Shown in pieces: positions 12,057 through 24,800 of a stretch of 64,000 nucleotides of DNA. The stretch comes from Oikopleura dioica (Eukaryota; Chordata; Appendicularia; Copelata; Oikopleuridae), in the NCBI GenBank assembly GCA_907165135.1, contig OU015566.1, forward strand, positions 10,772,157-10,836,156. Direction: 5' to 3'. Within the stretch, counting starts at the first letter, position 1. Each line of letters begins with the position of its first letter. The notes beneath the pieces were generated by a model. It was not told the DNA's origin and searched no databases. It worked only from the letters and a program-made list of their open reading frames with translations. The translations under genes and the position numbers were made by a program.

Positions 12057-15000
12057 ATGGAACCGACCGGGGAAATAACCTTGGTACACATACAAGCAGC
12101 CCTCGAGTCACTGTACAATGATCCGAATCCACAGAACAAGGATGCTGCCCAGAAATGGTTGATCAAAGCGCAACGAGATAAATCCGCCTGGAATTGGTGC
12201 TTCCAGGACATGTTCACCGAAAACCCGATGTCACGAAATAGACGATCTTTTTCTGATCGAATTTATAGACGAAAGTGATTACTCGAGATATCGAGAAGCC
12301 GCTTGCGGTTCCACGCGGCTAATAAATTTAGTCCCTCAAAGCCGCAAGCGGCTTCTCGATCCCAAATCAGGATTCCCAACAGACTAAATCTTTATATATC
12401 ACGGTTTTATGAACCTATGACAGCTTTTAAACAGTGCATATTCCGTAGAAGTACAGTATTTTGGCGCAAATGTGCTTCATTACAAAATTGCCAACTGCTG
12501 GAATGAAATTCCACAGGAACAAATTGCTGATCTTCGCCAGACTCTCATGGAAACAGGTCCTTTTCACCGGAGAAATACACTTTCTAATCGAAACTCTAGT
12601 GTTTCGCTATGCAACAGGCCCGAAAATCGTGCTCACAAGAACATGCGTTGCTCTTGCTGCTCTCGTCCTCCATCTAGTTACTGGATATTGGGATACAGCT
12701 GTCAATGATATTATCCATACACTGAAGAACGTCGATGTAAAACTCTCAATTTCAAGACAAGAAAAATCAACCTCAGTTTAGTTTGCCGGAGCTACAATGG
12801 TTCAAAAGTTCATCGCCTTGCTAGAAATTCTCACCGTCTTGCCAGAAGAATTACAAACCTCCCGACTTGACAAAGCAACTCGACGAGATGTTCGGGTCGG
12901 TTTAACGAAGGGTGCAGAACAAGTTCTTGCCCTTCTGCTGCAGATTTTAACAGATGCTTCCAGTGATAATTGTGCGAAGGTAGGAGATTCTTAGGGTTGA
13001 AATAAGAGATGAAACAAAATTTTTTTCAGGAAAAAGCGCTAAAATGCCTGGCCAGCTGGCTAGTTCTCGAGCTACCTCCCGATTTGACTACCAACCACGT
13101 TTCCTTATGTTTTGATTTTATCCGTCAACGAGAATTGTTTGAAGTAAGTAACTTTGAAAATTGAGTATTTATTGTTGACTTATCGATGGATCCTCCGTCC
13201 CGCGAGGCGCCTGAGCAGTTTAACAAACAGTCAAACAGTACCATAATGTTTCAGGTATCAGTCGAGGGAATTCTAGCTGCTCTCAATTCAGCCCACACTC
13301 ATGCTTATCCCGCGTCGATAGAGGCGATTTTCCCCAAGGTTCTTGCTCTTGGTAAGTCACAGAGATAAGTTTCCTTCAGAAAAACAAAAAAGACTTCTTG
13401 TTTTTTTAATATTTTGTTATGCGATGAGTCTCCCCAGAATAATATTTGCTTTAGATCCATTGCTAAATGAAGCCATAAAAAATCAAGACCAAGAAAGCCT
13501 CCTCGGCATATCGAAAATTGTGTGCGCTCTGTGCGAGCATCATACTCGTTTGTTACTGGCGAAGATTGAACCCTTCGGCGCGCAGCTCATCCAAATGGTC
13601 CTCAAAATTACCTCATTTCCTTTGCAGTATCCCACTGAAGAAGCGGCAAGTCCAATTTCGTTCTCCTTTTGGTACTCGTTGCAGGACGAGTTTGATGCCA
13701 TGGACCAGCAGAGACAGCAGAATTGGGGAAGGTTTCGTGTGCTTTTGAAGCGCCTTTCTAACCGATTTCTAGGTTTATCCATACGCTGTTTTTCACGCTT
13801 GTAGACAAACTAGTCGTGAAATGCAAACATCCCGACATGTCGAAATGGTCAGCTGAAGAAAAAGAGCAGTATCGAGTCTATCGGATTGACGTTTCCGACA
13901 CTCTTATGTACATTTTTAATTTACTCGGCCCCGGAATGCTTCAATTTCTCGTCGACATTCTCGTTCGTCAGTGTAGTCAAATGCCCAACTACGATTGGGG
14001 CATTGTGGAGAGTCTGCTTTTCTGCTTCTATTCGATTGTCGAGTCGTGCGATGCAGAGGGCGACTTTATGACTCCAGTAGTCAACATTTTACCTAAGCTT
14101 GATATGACTAATCAGTATCTTGGTAAGCCTAACTAGTCCATTTCCCCTTTTTATCTCTTTTTTAAGCTGAAACTTGCATGTACACGGTCGGCGCTTTAGC
14201 CGAGTGGCTGACCTACCGCACCGAGTATCTGCCCGTGCTGTTACCTATCGTCATTCCTGGCCTGCGCGATCCTTCCCTCGCGCTTACTGCTGTATTAACC
14301 CTCAAGCGCATCACGCGCGAGTGTCGATTCTGCGAATGCTTCACCAAGGGCACACTCTCAATTGAACTCGTTGTTGCCATGCGCGATGCTCTTCATGTTG
14401 GGCATCTCAAAGGACAAGAGTCCGGCTGGCTCGTCCAATCTATAGGTAAATCCTTCTTCTTTGAATAAAGTTAACCCTCGCGTGCAGGTCACGTACTTTC
14501 CGCTTTGCAAGAAGATGAATGCTTGAAGCAACTTGAACTCGTTATTGCACGATATGTGGTGCGCGTTGAGCAACTCTGCCAACAACAACCGACACAACAA
14601 AACAGAGCAGCTCTTATCGAAGGTACTTCGTACCATAAAAAAGCGATAGCTCAAATTCTTGTTCAGACATTTCACTACTATCACACTTACAATCGACGCT
14701 CGACAGAGCGAAACAAGACGATGCTGGAAATATCATCGTCGTAAATCAGCGTCCCGCCGCGCTGGTGCTCGAAAAAATGATTCCTCTTTTAAAAGAAGTT
14801 GTTAAACGATACTTCGAAGATGCAGAAACTATACACGTGAGTCTCGAATTGATTTTCTTTTCTCAACATTGCTCAGGTTGTCACCCAGTTCTTCGACAAA
14901 TCCATCAAAACGATGATGGACCACGCCACTGTTTTCGTCACGCCAATCACTGAACTCCTAGTTCAAATCACTCCCAACTCATCTGCATTAGTTGAAATAA

Positions 15001-15898
15001 TTCAGCAAATCATTTCTGTCTATTCTGATGTCAAGCAGGTACAGAAAAATTGTATCATTCATATCCTCTATCATCGCTTTTAGCCTGAATGCCATAAACT
15101 CCTTCAATGTATATCCTGTCACTTACAGCATCTCACCAAAGCCGGAGGTCTTCCTCACAATCCTGATATAGTTTCATCCTCACTAGGTACAGTTACTCAC
15201 TTCCAACAACAGTTTATTTACTCTTCAGATTTATACGCTAATCTGATCCGCAAAAAGACGCCATTTATACTCGCCGCGCTTCCTCCAATCGAAGGCATGT
15301 CCATGATGGAACATGCCGGAAAACTGAGCCACAGTGGACTCTACTTCTGCGAGCCGCCAGTCGTCAAAGCGGCCATTTCACTCATTACAGAGGCTTCAAG
15401 GCAAGCATCTTTGCAAGAGATGATCACTCACTTTGGCCAGGCGTGGCTTCTGGCGCTGATGGACGTAAGTTCTTTATTAAAAGTCGTGTTTTTCTGACTC
15501 ATCGGAGTCCCGACAAAAAACTCAAAAGCACCATTGTTTTCATTAAGCCCGCTTATTTACTCTTTTCCGCTTTAGAACATCACGGGCAACGCTGGACGGC
15601 AGTTATTGGACTTTATAGCCGATGGACTATTTGCACTGTCGAAGCCAAACGTGACCGTTTTCTCGCAGTGGATGAATTTTTGGAAAAACGAGCGCATTAA
15701 AAAATTTGAAGCCGCAAATGGCAAAGAGACGGAAGCCCAGCGAAATCATTTTATACAGCAATTAATACGGTAATTTGCCTAAAAAATGCGTTTCTTTATA
15801 AAAATTTTCGCATCAGAGAAAGAACGAACAAGCGAAAAGTTCGCGAGATTTGCACGCAATTCTCCATGCTCGCCCGTGGCCTCCATGGAGTCAGTTAG
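12057..15898 (+). CDS. IPO13: Importin-13, nuclear transport receptor of the importin-beta family
   Basis: IPO13 carries cargo such as UBC9 and RBM8A/MAGOH into the nucleus and exports eIF1A, using RanGTP. Exons: 12057-12234, 12449-12556, 12600-12736, 12782-12979, 13030-13143, 13255-13351, 13455-13731, 13773-14122, 14167-14445, 14488-14622, 14667-14836, 14877-15038, 15084-15186, 15229-15464, 15576-15769, 15817-15898. They sum to 940 codons in frame, against 963 residues in human. Diagnostic stretches are LYNDPNPQNKDAAQKWL, QYFGANVLHYKI, PKIVLTRTCVALAALVL, EILTVLPEELQTSRL, EEKEQYRVYRIDVSDTLMY, YTVGALAEWL and the C-terminal FSMLARGLHG. That last motif separates IPO13 from transportin-3. Intron 1 has no GT donor in the right phase; a GA-AG boundary at 12235-12448 restores the frame, and the intron holds a GC-rich hairpin. 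Confidence 0.95.
12291..12359. repeat. GC-rich hairpin inside IPO13 intron 1
   Basis: An 18-base perfect inverted repeat (TCGAGAAGCCGCTTGCGG at 12291-12308 and its complement at 12342-12359) encloses a 33-base loop that again contains CGCGGC. It lies within the only unusually long, non-canonical intron of this gene. It looks like a small hairpin insertion (MITE-like); no clear target-site duplication was found. Confidence 0.6.
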
Positions 15899-16522
15899 AA
15901 ACTTCCTGCCAAGTTCACCCATCCATACTCTCTCAACTACATCCGCTAACTCCGAGACGCTGCCATACACAGTTTTACCCAACTTTACTTACTACTTCTG
16001 TAATAAAAAAACAAAGACCAGCTTTGTCAAGACGAGACACAAAAACACTGCTCTAATAATAAAAGAAAAAAGTCCGATAAATAAAATAAAAAAGTCATCA
16101 TCAATTAAATCAAAAATTGAATTAATTAGTTCCAGTTATGTTCTGTAAAACAAGAATCACACTATTATCTAGCTAGAATTCTACTGTACTCTTTTCATTG
16201 AAAAGATAATCAACCAAACTTACACTCGTTTATGTTTGATGCACCAATTTGTATCAGTCTTCGATTCGTAGAAATTTAGCATCTTTGCATCAAAACAAGT
16301 TTCTTTCTAGTTCGTAGAGAATTACGCATATTTAGTTATTATTATTCTTCCAGTTGCCAGAAGACGATCTTTTCATTCTACTCTAAATTATTGTTCCTTT
16401 TTAAAAACGATTAGCTCTCTACTAAATCCACTGTTTCAAGAATCTGAAAGTAACTGTGTGAAACAATGAAGAAAAAGCGAAAACTGATAGATTTATCTAA
16501 TTAGATTCTGATTATTTCAGAA
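15899..16522. other. Intergenic, IPO13 3' region and upstream of the FAM193 locus
   Basis: AT-rich with several AATAAA/ATAAAA runs at about 16001-16090 that can serve as IPO13 polyadenylation signals. A pyrimidine-rich ATTATTTCAG ends at 16520, two bases before the next ATG, and is a good candidate trans-splice acceptor. No gene is seen. Confidence 0.45.
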
Positions 16523-18500
16523 ATGGATGGTGAGATTCCTTCCGCACCGAGGCTGTGCATATTCTGCAGGCAGCCTGGCCCGCAGTATTCCATCATCAAT
16601 CACAAGAAAGACAAGAACAGATCAGAAGCACATATCAGCAAAGCATGGCTCTGTGACGCCTGTTTAGGTACGAACATTATTTTATTGATAACCACGGTAT
16701 CAGAATAACAAAAATGTCTCAGAGACTTCCCACGAGTCTGAGGTTGATCGAGTTCTTTCAATTTGAATTTTTTGTTCTTCATAAAAAAGATCTTTTCCTA
16801 TACTCCAAAGTATACTTATCCTTATCTATAAGATCATAGCATCAAAAAGAAGCAATACTTGGAGGTATTGCGACTTTAACCGAAAAGCAAGTGAACAAAA
16901 AGCAACATGAAATATTGTGGAGATCGACGGCAGATATGGGTCTCGAAAGAACTCCATCTTACAAGTGGAAAGATAAATTCAAGGGCTTCTGTTAATTTTT
17001 ACGGTAGCGATATCGGCGCTCCATCTCAACAACATTTTCATGTTGCCTTTTCTTCACTTACTTTTCTGTGAAAGTGACAAAAACTCAGGGTATTATACTT
17101 TTGCTTTTTGGGAAATCGGTTTCCAGATACCGGAGGACGTTATATAATAATTCTAAAGAGAAGAATGTATCCTTAGATATAATTACGTTCAATTAGATGA
17201 ACGAATTCAGCATCGCAATATTAATCCTCTCCGCTTCAGTTAGTTTTACTTTACTCAGTTCCTACTTGCTCTTCTCCGCCAAATTACTGAAAATGAGTTT
17301 AGAAAACAACAATTTCGACGGGATTGGAAATCTAACTGCGGACGGAGAAACGGACGAGCACGGCAGACTCATGCCAAAGCCACTCTATCTTCCTAACGAC
17401 AAGAGCCACATCAAATCCTGCTGGACGAGGCTCAAACTCGCCTTGGACAGTTTATATCAGGTAAGAATATCCATCGTTCTATGGTTGTTTACAAGACCTT
17501 CAGAGAATATACGAAGACAGCGAAGATGGCCTCGTAGATGCGATCGAAAATCTTGTTGTCAGTCAAGCCGAGCTTGTTAATTGCGCTCATATATGTGCGG
17601 ATGAGGATTCTGTCCAGGTAATTTTCAATTCAAAATACCAAAAAATAACGGTTTCTTCAGCTTCTGCAAAGAATCGACGCACAAGCTCAGAAATACGTTC
17701 TTCAATGTAAACAACGTCTCATAGGTTGGTTCCAAACTTCGTTTCCTCATTTATCAACCTTCATTTATTCCATTATATTTTGTAGTTTACCGTATACATA
17801 TACTGTATACGTTAGGTAGCTAGATTATTATTTGAAATTTAATATAATTGACGACTTTGTTCCGCAGTGCAATCTCTGAGCAAAGTTCGCAAATCGGGGC
17901 AGAATCGTTTGGGACTGTCATTAGTGAACCACGCCAAACTCCCCTGGTCGGACAGCACCTTTCTCCGCCAAGCGCTCGGCTACTGGGAAAAGTACATGCT
18001 CGTCTCGCGTGCAGCCTCCATTCTGCTCCGTCCGATGGAGGAGATCTGCAGTGTTCATTGGCAAACGCAGTCGACGTGCATCTTCCATCGCGCGATTTAC
18101 GCTCACATTGACATTCAAGAACGCTTGAGAACAATCTCCAACGCTGTCCAAGTTAGTCTGGTAAGAAACTATTTTGCGATACAACACACGGATTATTTTC
18201 CAGGGCGAAGTGGCACCAGTAGACGAGCTGGACAGCTGGAACGTTCGTGGAACAATGCGTCGTTATCGCAAATTCGAGGAAGAAATGAACAAGGCCGCGA
18301 ACGACCGAGATCCAGAAAACTGCCGATACCTCGACGATGTTCCTATAGGAACGTATGGGAGAAAATCAAATTACTTGTCCAACTTTCTCACTGAAGAGTG
18401 GCACTTTTACTCGGACGAAGAAAGCACGGACGCGGATGACGAAGAGGAATCCGACTATGAGGAGGAAGAAGAGGGAAATGAAAATTTGGGACGTAGTTAA
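16523..18500 (+). CDS. Probable N-terminal half of the FAM193 gene (Cys-pair exon plus helical region)
   Basis: A first exon at 16523-16667 carries a CxxC pair (CIFCRQPG) and a second one (LCDACL), a small zinc-binding look. Further exons at 17197-17460, 17504-17617, 17661-17724, 17868-18160 and 18204-18500 share one frame. They encode a helical, Leu/Gln-rich region (about 250 residues) ending in an acidic stretch (YSDEESTDADDEEESDYEEE). The join from 16667 is unresolved: an acceptor at about 17240 would keep phase, or translation of this part may start at the ATG at 17197, whose first 30 residues are hydrophobic. The open frame stops at 18498-18500. A GA-AG splice from about 18485 to the AG at 18570 would carry it into the next exon block, so this and the next entry are probably one gene. 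I do not recognise the helical region itself. Confidence 0.5.
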
Positions 18501-18570
18501 AAATTGTTTAAAACATTTCTAGTATTAGATAACAACAAGGATCTTTCAGGACAACAATTTAATTAGCTAG

Positions 18571-21312
18571 AGAATTCAGCGCTTATCACAAGTAAGGTCG
18601 AAAATTGACGGTTTATCTTGTCATATCGTTAAAGATTCGCCCTATAAGATGAGTGTAATGATCGAAGACGATGATTACATTGATATTCCGTGGGATGGGC
18701 CCGAGGAAGTTTTAGACGAATTATTTTTTAACTACCACAAGCTTTTGAACGACAGCAACAGCTCCGATTGCACAGATACCTTGTCCGACGTTCTATCAGA
18801 AGAAGAAGACGAAATAGAGGAAACTGACGAGGAAGAGTTTGAAGAGGATATGGAGTCCGTCGAGAGCGAGTTTAAAAGATGATGCTTGTGCACGAGGGCC
18901 TCTCTAGAGAAGTCAGCAAGTGCCTCGAAGAATACCGTGCCGCCCAGAGCAGTGATCCCAACAGCGATGACGAGCTCCTCCAGAAACATATCAAGAGGAA
19001 GCGGCGAAGAAAACAGCTCATCAGCCAGGGTCTCAATCCAGACGACTACGAGACTTCCTCCACAGAAACTTCGCTTTCCACCGAATCAGAAGAGCCTTTC
19101 ACTTCAAGCGAAGCAGATACTGACGAAGCTATCGAAATATGGGATAGGCTTTTAAAATCTCTTTTAAATCATTTTAAATTTTGAAATAAAGAGATAGGCT
19201 AGCGTTTTATGTCAAATTGAGAGGCCTTTTAGAAGAAAGTGTTGGAGGAAAAGTTCGCAGCCTCTTCTGGCAAAAAGGAGGCCCGCAAAATTGATGCCAA
19301 GCACAAAAAGAAGCTTGGTCTAAGCCCCGCTCCTTCGGACATTCCTAATGAACTACTCAATAACTCCCCAAAGAAAAAAGTTGCCAGTCCTGAGAAATCG
19401 ACAGGCGAACTTTTCAAGAATATCGTGGAGAAGAGCAAGCTCAACAAGAGCACGCCCACCAAGGACAATGGCAAATGCAAGGACAAAGCGGCGCGTCCGG
19501 TTGCCGCTGCTAATAGTAATGGGAACACGACGGTAGGGAAAGAATTGAACATTCAAAAATATGGTTTTTTAGCCCAAGAAGGAAAGTGCCAAAAGTGAGA
19601 CACATGAGCATCACACTTGTATGTCTGGTAAGTTCTTATCAATGATCGATGATCACTTGGCGACCGACCGGTATGCGGTATCAACTGATTCCAAAACAAC
19701 AAGTTTACAAATAGTCGCAGACGAAATCCTGCTGGCTATCTTACTTTATCAATTTCAGACCACGAGGACGGCGAGCACGGGCACGATCATTTCAGCGAGC
19801 ATCACCCATGCCACTGGTAAATAAACTTGAAATAAGCGATTCGGATCGGAACAAATTCCAGTCCTGGGAGAAGGACATTAGTGAGCACGATTTTAGTGTT
19901 CATTGTGAGTTGCTCGGGAATACGCCGAATCAGAGAGGAAACTTCAGAGATGAGCAAGCAAGGGCCAGACTCAGGAAAAAGCTCGAAAAGAGAAAACAGG
20001 CATCCGGGCAGTGTGTAGAGCCAAAATGCGAGAAGATTTGTTCGAACCCAAATAATGGTGAGTTTTCTGTGAAATCATAGAGGACTACAGAAGTTAGTTT
20101 ATTATCATATTTTCGAGTCGTTTGGGTGTATAAGTGACATAAATGATCTTCTTACTTTCGCAAAAAAGTTCAGCCCACAGTTCTTGGACAGAAACTGGAC
20201 GCAACTAGACGTCACGTGGTGAAGAATTCACACCTTTTCCCATAAAGCTGCGCTAAGCTTTCCGAGACAATTGCACAAAAATTACAATATCTCTGTAACA
20301 GAGAGAATTCTAAAAAAATAAAGCATGGGCGCCTGGGTTTTCGATGATCAATTTTTCTCGGATCTTTTGCGATCTACGGGTATAATTAATCCGTTCCACG
20401 TAAAACTCATTCAACTGGCGGGAATGAAATAAGTAATGATTATTTAGCGTCATCGAGACAGCAAGGGGATGAATCGTCATCACCGACGTTGAGCTCGAGA
20501 TCGACCGTAAGCAGCCAGAAAGATAGTCGGACTGGGACGCCACAGGCAAAGACTGCGAAGAGAATGCCTTTCAGCTTCAGCACGGCCATGGATTTGCGGC
20601 CAGTTCGTAGTTCCACATCGTCCAAAAATATCGAAACATGCGTAAGAGTCGTGATTCTCAGACTTTTTGCTATCAGTTTCTTTAGGATGGCGACTATGAC
20701 GGCAAACGCGAATGGATAGATTGCGCTTATGAAGATATTCTAAACATGTGTCAAGAGAAAAAGCTGAAAAACACTCCGACAAATGCCTCCCTCAACTCAG
20801 TCCAGAGTTGGCTGCGTACGGCGATCAAAGATCGTCTCGACGCGCAGAAAGATGCGAAAGACAAAATGCCTGTGCACCAGATTATCGCAGAAGAAGTTAT
20901 TGCTGCAGAGGAAGCTGAGAAAAAAGCGGAAGAGGCAAAAAGATTGAAGAAAAAGAAGAAGAAACAAGCAGCAAAGCAGCGCAAAGAAGAACTGAAGAAG
21001 CAGGAAGAGGCGAAATTGGAAGCGGAACGAAGAGCGAAGCAAAAGATCGAAGAAGAAGAGGCCGAGCGCCGGGCACAAGAGAAGCGAGAGGAAGAAGAGA
21101 TGGAAAATGTCTTCACTCCGGTCGACAACATCGAGGGGCTGGACCCCGATGATAGAGATGTCGAGAGCTTCAAGAAATTCTGCCTAGGTGAGATCCTTTA
21201 CATGTACATGATCTCTTTGCTAACTTTTCTTTCAGAATTCGTCCCAAAGTTCCCACGACTCAAGATTCCTCTTCAAAGTCTCAACCTCCCACCACTTGTC
21301 GTCCCACAATAG
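18571..21312 (+). CDS. FAM193A: FAM193 homologue, C-terminal part
   Basis: Exons 18571-18854, 18908-19142, 19233-19532, 19573-19627, 19759-19816, 19897-20057, 20448-20641, 20686-21187 and 21236-21312 sum to 622 codons in one frame. The order of features is: an acidic Ser/Asp region; a basic KRKRRRKQ; a Lys-rich part; a His-rich stretch (HEHHTC, HGHDHFSEHHPCHC); the Cys-containing CELLGN motif followed by a basic helix (ARLRKKLEKRK); a long Lys/Glu coiled coil; and the C-terminal block DVESFKKFCLEF. CELxGN plus RLRKRL and the final VExFKxFCL block are, as I recall, the signature of the FAM193A/B family, linked in flies and mammals to Hedgehog signalling. The intron at 19143-19232 fits only as GA-AG. 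An overlapping ATGA at 18879 is removed by the canonical intron 18855-18907. The choice between A and B paralogues is open. Confidence 0.7.
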
Positions 21313-21894
21313 GAAGACTCTTCTTTTCATGCCACCAGCAAAATTCACCATCCATCTCAATTTCAAAATTCTGCTTTTCCATTTCTTTTTTTTTCTTTCA
21401 GTTACATTACAATTCCAAAATTTTCATCTTGACTACAGCACTTTCTTCTTCGATCTGAATATCTATTTATTCAAGCCTAACAGTATAAATGCGACTCGTA
21501 CTCTAATATGCTAAGAGCGGTTAGACTATTCATCTATTAATTTGATCAGTTTAGAATTAAAGAGACCAAAATTATTTATACAGTACTGATTGTCCAAATC
21601 AGTCAAGTACATTGCTAAGTTACACCATGTCCAAATGTAATATATGCCCTACTGAAAGTGCTCAAGCTTCCTTATCTCCTTCAATTTAAACAAACAGTAT
21701 GAATAAAAATTTTGAATACCTTCAATTAAAAGAAAAATAATGAGCGACAGTAAGTGACCCGAACAGTGAGTGTTAAATCGTGTTCATGTGCCTTACTGTG
21801 TGTTTTGCAACTTCAAAGTATTTTCTTTGCGATCATGAAAATATTAATACCGAGAACTCAACTCAGGAATTATTGTTTCAGTAATGAGCTTGTA
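21313..21894. other. Intergenic between FAM193 and PNISR
   Basis: AT-rich, with ATGAATAAAAATT at about 21700 as a possible polyadenylation signal of the upstream gene. TATTGTTTCAG ends at 21881, 13 bases before the PNISR start, and could be a trans-splice or cis acceptor for the first coding exon. Confidence 0.4.
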
Positions 21895-24800
21895 ATGGAT
21901 CAACGAGCAGTTCAACAACTTTTGCTCCAGCAGCTTCAATCTACTGGAGCTTCTGAAGAGGCGCAATCTGTTCCTCAACCAGAGCTCAACAGCCTGGCTC
22001 TCCAAGCGCGTCACTGGGCCGTAGCTCAGCAGCGAAAACAAGAATACGATGAGCAACAGCGACAGCAGCAAGCGCAATGGGAAGCTCAAAAGCAGCGTCA
22101 GGAGTATCAGCGTCAAATGCAACTCCAACAGCAGCAGCAACAACAAAGAAATCATCAAAATCGGGGTGGAATGTGGCCTAATCACCAGGACCAGCATCAG
22201 CAGTACCAGCCTCGAGGATTTAATGGCAACCATTCATATCAACAACGCCCAAGACATGGAGGAAATCATCCCGGAAGAGGCAATTACCAGCAGAATCACC
22301 AGCAACAGAATCAGCCTCGCTTTCAAAATACCCCTCGCTTTGAGCCGCAATTCAATCCACAAAGACACAATGCTCCCACTCAGCGACGACCAAGTCATAA
22401 TAACTCTTACTCTCAGAATCGCCCGACTCCGCAAAGAAATCAAATTCCAAAGGATCTAACTGCCGATCCTGATCAGGCGAAAAACTTGCCCAAGTGGATG
22501 AAAGAAGAAATCGCACGAATTCAGTCGACAAAGCCAGTTGAGGACCTAAAAGAAATGGAAACGCACCAAAACGAAGACCTTCAGAAGCTTGCTGACGCTA
22601 GTTCTGATGAAAATGAAGAAGAAGAGGAAGAAGATTGGAAAGAAGAAGTTCGAAAATTATCGAAAGATCAACAGGGTAACTTCATGAGAAGCATGAATGC
22701 TTTTTTAATTGATTTTTTAGAATCCGATCCAGAATTGTCTGACTCAGAAGATGTCCTCATTCGTAAGTTAACCCCGGAACAAATCCAGGATGTCAAGGTA
22801 ACGTGAGTAACTGGTCGTTATCTTCCCTGTTGAATTACAGACTGATATTCTACGCTCTTCTCTTCAAAACATTCTCCTTTCGGTAACGGATGATTTTATC
22901 GGTAAAATTTGTCGCAACGCTCTCAGCCGAGGTAGGTCATTTTTTCGTAGCAGCTGAGCTACTTGAATGATGGAGATGAAAGCTTGATTTCAGCCAGCTC
23001 GGGGCAAAACACCTCTAAAAGCCAAAATTCGGCAGGGTTAGGTGGACTGATGGGTTACGGTAAGTTCAAACCACCACTATTTCCATTTATCCACCAACAA
23101 TCACCGAGTTTACGTTTTTGCGACTATCATCCTTATTGACTATTTTGTCTCGGCTCTTCTATGATGATTTTCTAGGCTCCGGCTCCTCGGATGACTCTGA
23201 TGATGAGGAGTCTGATAAAAATGACTCCGACTGGTCCGTCGACTCTGAAAAAATCCGTAAAAAGCGCAAAATCTTTGATCGTGAGCAAAGAAAGCGACTT
23301 AAGCAATTCAACATAGGTAGGAGAGACTATCCAGAGTAGCATGTAAAACAGAGAGAGTGAGGGTTAACATGAACTTGTCTTGATCGACAATCAGTAGCAG
23401 TTCAGTACCCATAGGACGGAAAAAATCCAAATTTGAAAAAAACTTTTTTTTTGGAACTTCAATTTTTCATTGCTACCATCGAATTCCCCATATTTGAAAA
23501 CCTAGAAAAAAATTATTTGTTTAGACAGGAGGTCTTCTAAATCTTTTCTAACTATTATTTAAAAGAGCAAAAATGCCCTTCAGGAAAAGCTTCTTTTGAG
23601 AGGGTTGCCGGATTTTTTCTTTTGATTTCTTTATTGGTTCATCAAGAGACAAATCTAGGACAGTCGGCAAACCAAAGAAAATAAGAAAGTTTCGATGTCT
23701 TCATGCTTAAAATAGGCATTTAAAAACGTGAAATTCGTCAAAAACAACGAGAAACGTGAAAAAACGCTGGACGGTCAGTAATCGGCATTCTATTGAGCAA
23801 AAAAAGTCGAACAAGTCAAAGGGAAGATATTTCGATATAAATGCCTATCGAAATATATTTATATATATTAATCTTTTAGATCTCCTCTTTCAATATACAC
23901 AGATTCGACTATTTCGCCTTTTTTCAATCAAATGAATTATCTAGGCTTCTTCGAAACCCAGCACGACTAATTTTTCAAGAAAATTATTATTTTTGAATGC
24001 TTAAAAATAACCATTTATTTCAAAGATGGTCAAAATCTTGGGGCCTCCAGTCTGATTTTTCTCGTGCTGGTTCAAATAGAGTCACTTATCATGTGCACAA
24101 AATTTCATGCGTTTTGAAGTGCAGCGCGACTATTAAAAGTATAAATTATTAGATAAGCTTTTATCAGCGCTAGAATCTGATTTTTTCGAGCCTCCAAGCT
24201 AATTCCTCTTAACCGAAGTTTGGTTACTGTCAGGTACCCGCATGCAAAATTTCATACAATTCGAGACGCAGCGCGACCCTTTTTGACTTAATTGTATCGA
24301 AATTTTATAAAAATAGCCATTTATAAGTAAGTTTTGGCCCTAGAATCCGATTTTTAAAGGCCTCCAATCTAATTTTTGGAAAGCGAAGTAAACTGAGTAC
24401 ATTCTATCATATTGCAAAATTTCAATCGATTTGAGGCGCAGCGCGACCATTTTTTTACAAAAAATTTAAAGAAATAGGCATTTATAATTTTATTTTGGCC
24501 CGAGGATCAAAATTTGGAGGGCCTCCAACCCAATTTCTCTCAAGCGTGGTAAAATGAGTGTTTTCTATCTGTCTACAAAATTTTAATCGATTTGAGACGC
24601 AGCGCGATCAATTTTCTTTGATAACTTACTTTATAGTGGTTATAATTATTATTTTTTGTAAAAAAATGGTCGCGCTGCGCCTCAAATCGATTGAAATTTT
24701 GCAATATGATAGAATGTACTCAGTTTACTTCGCTTTCCAAAAATTAGATTGGAGGCCTTTAAAAATCGGATTCTAGGGCCAAAACTTACTTATAAATGGC

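Noticed and set aside
18879-18882. ATGA stop-start overlap suggesting a bicistronic message
   Set aside because: A canonical 53-base intron (18855-18907) joins the two frames in phase and gives one continuous protein.
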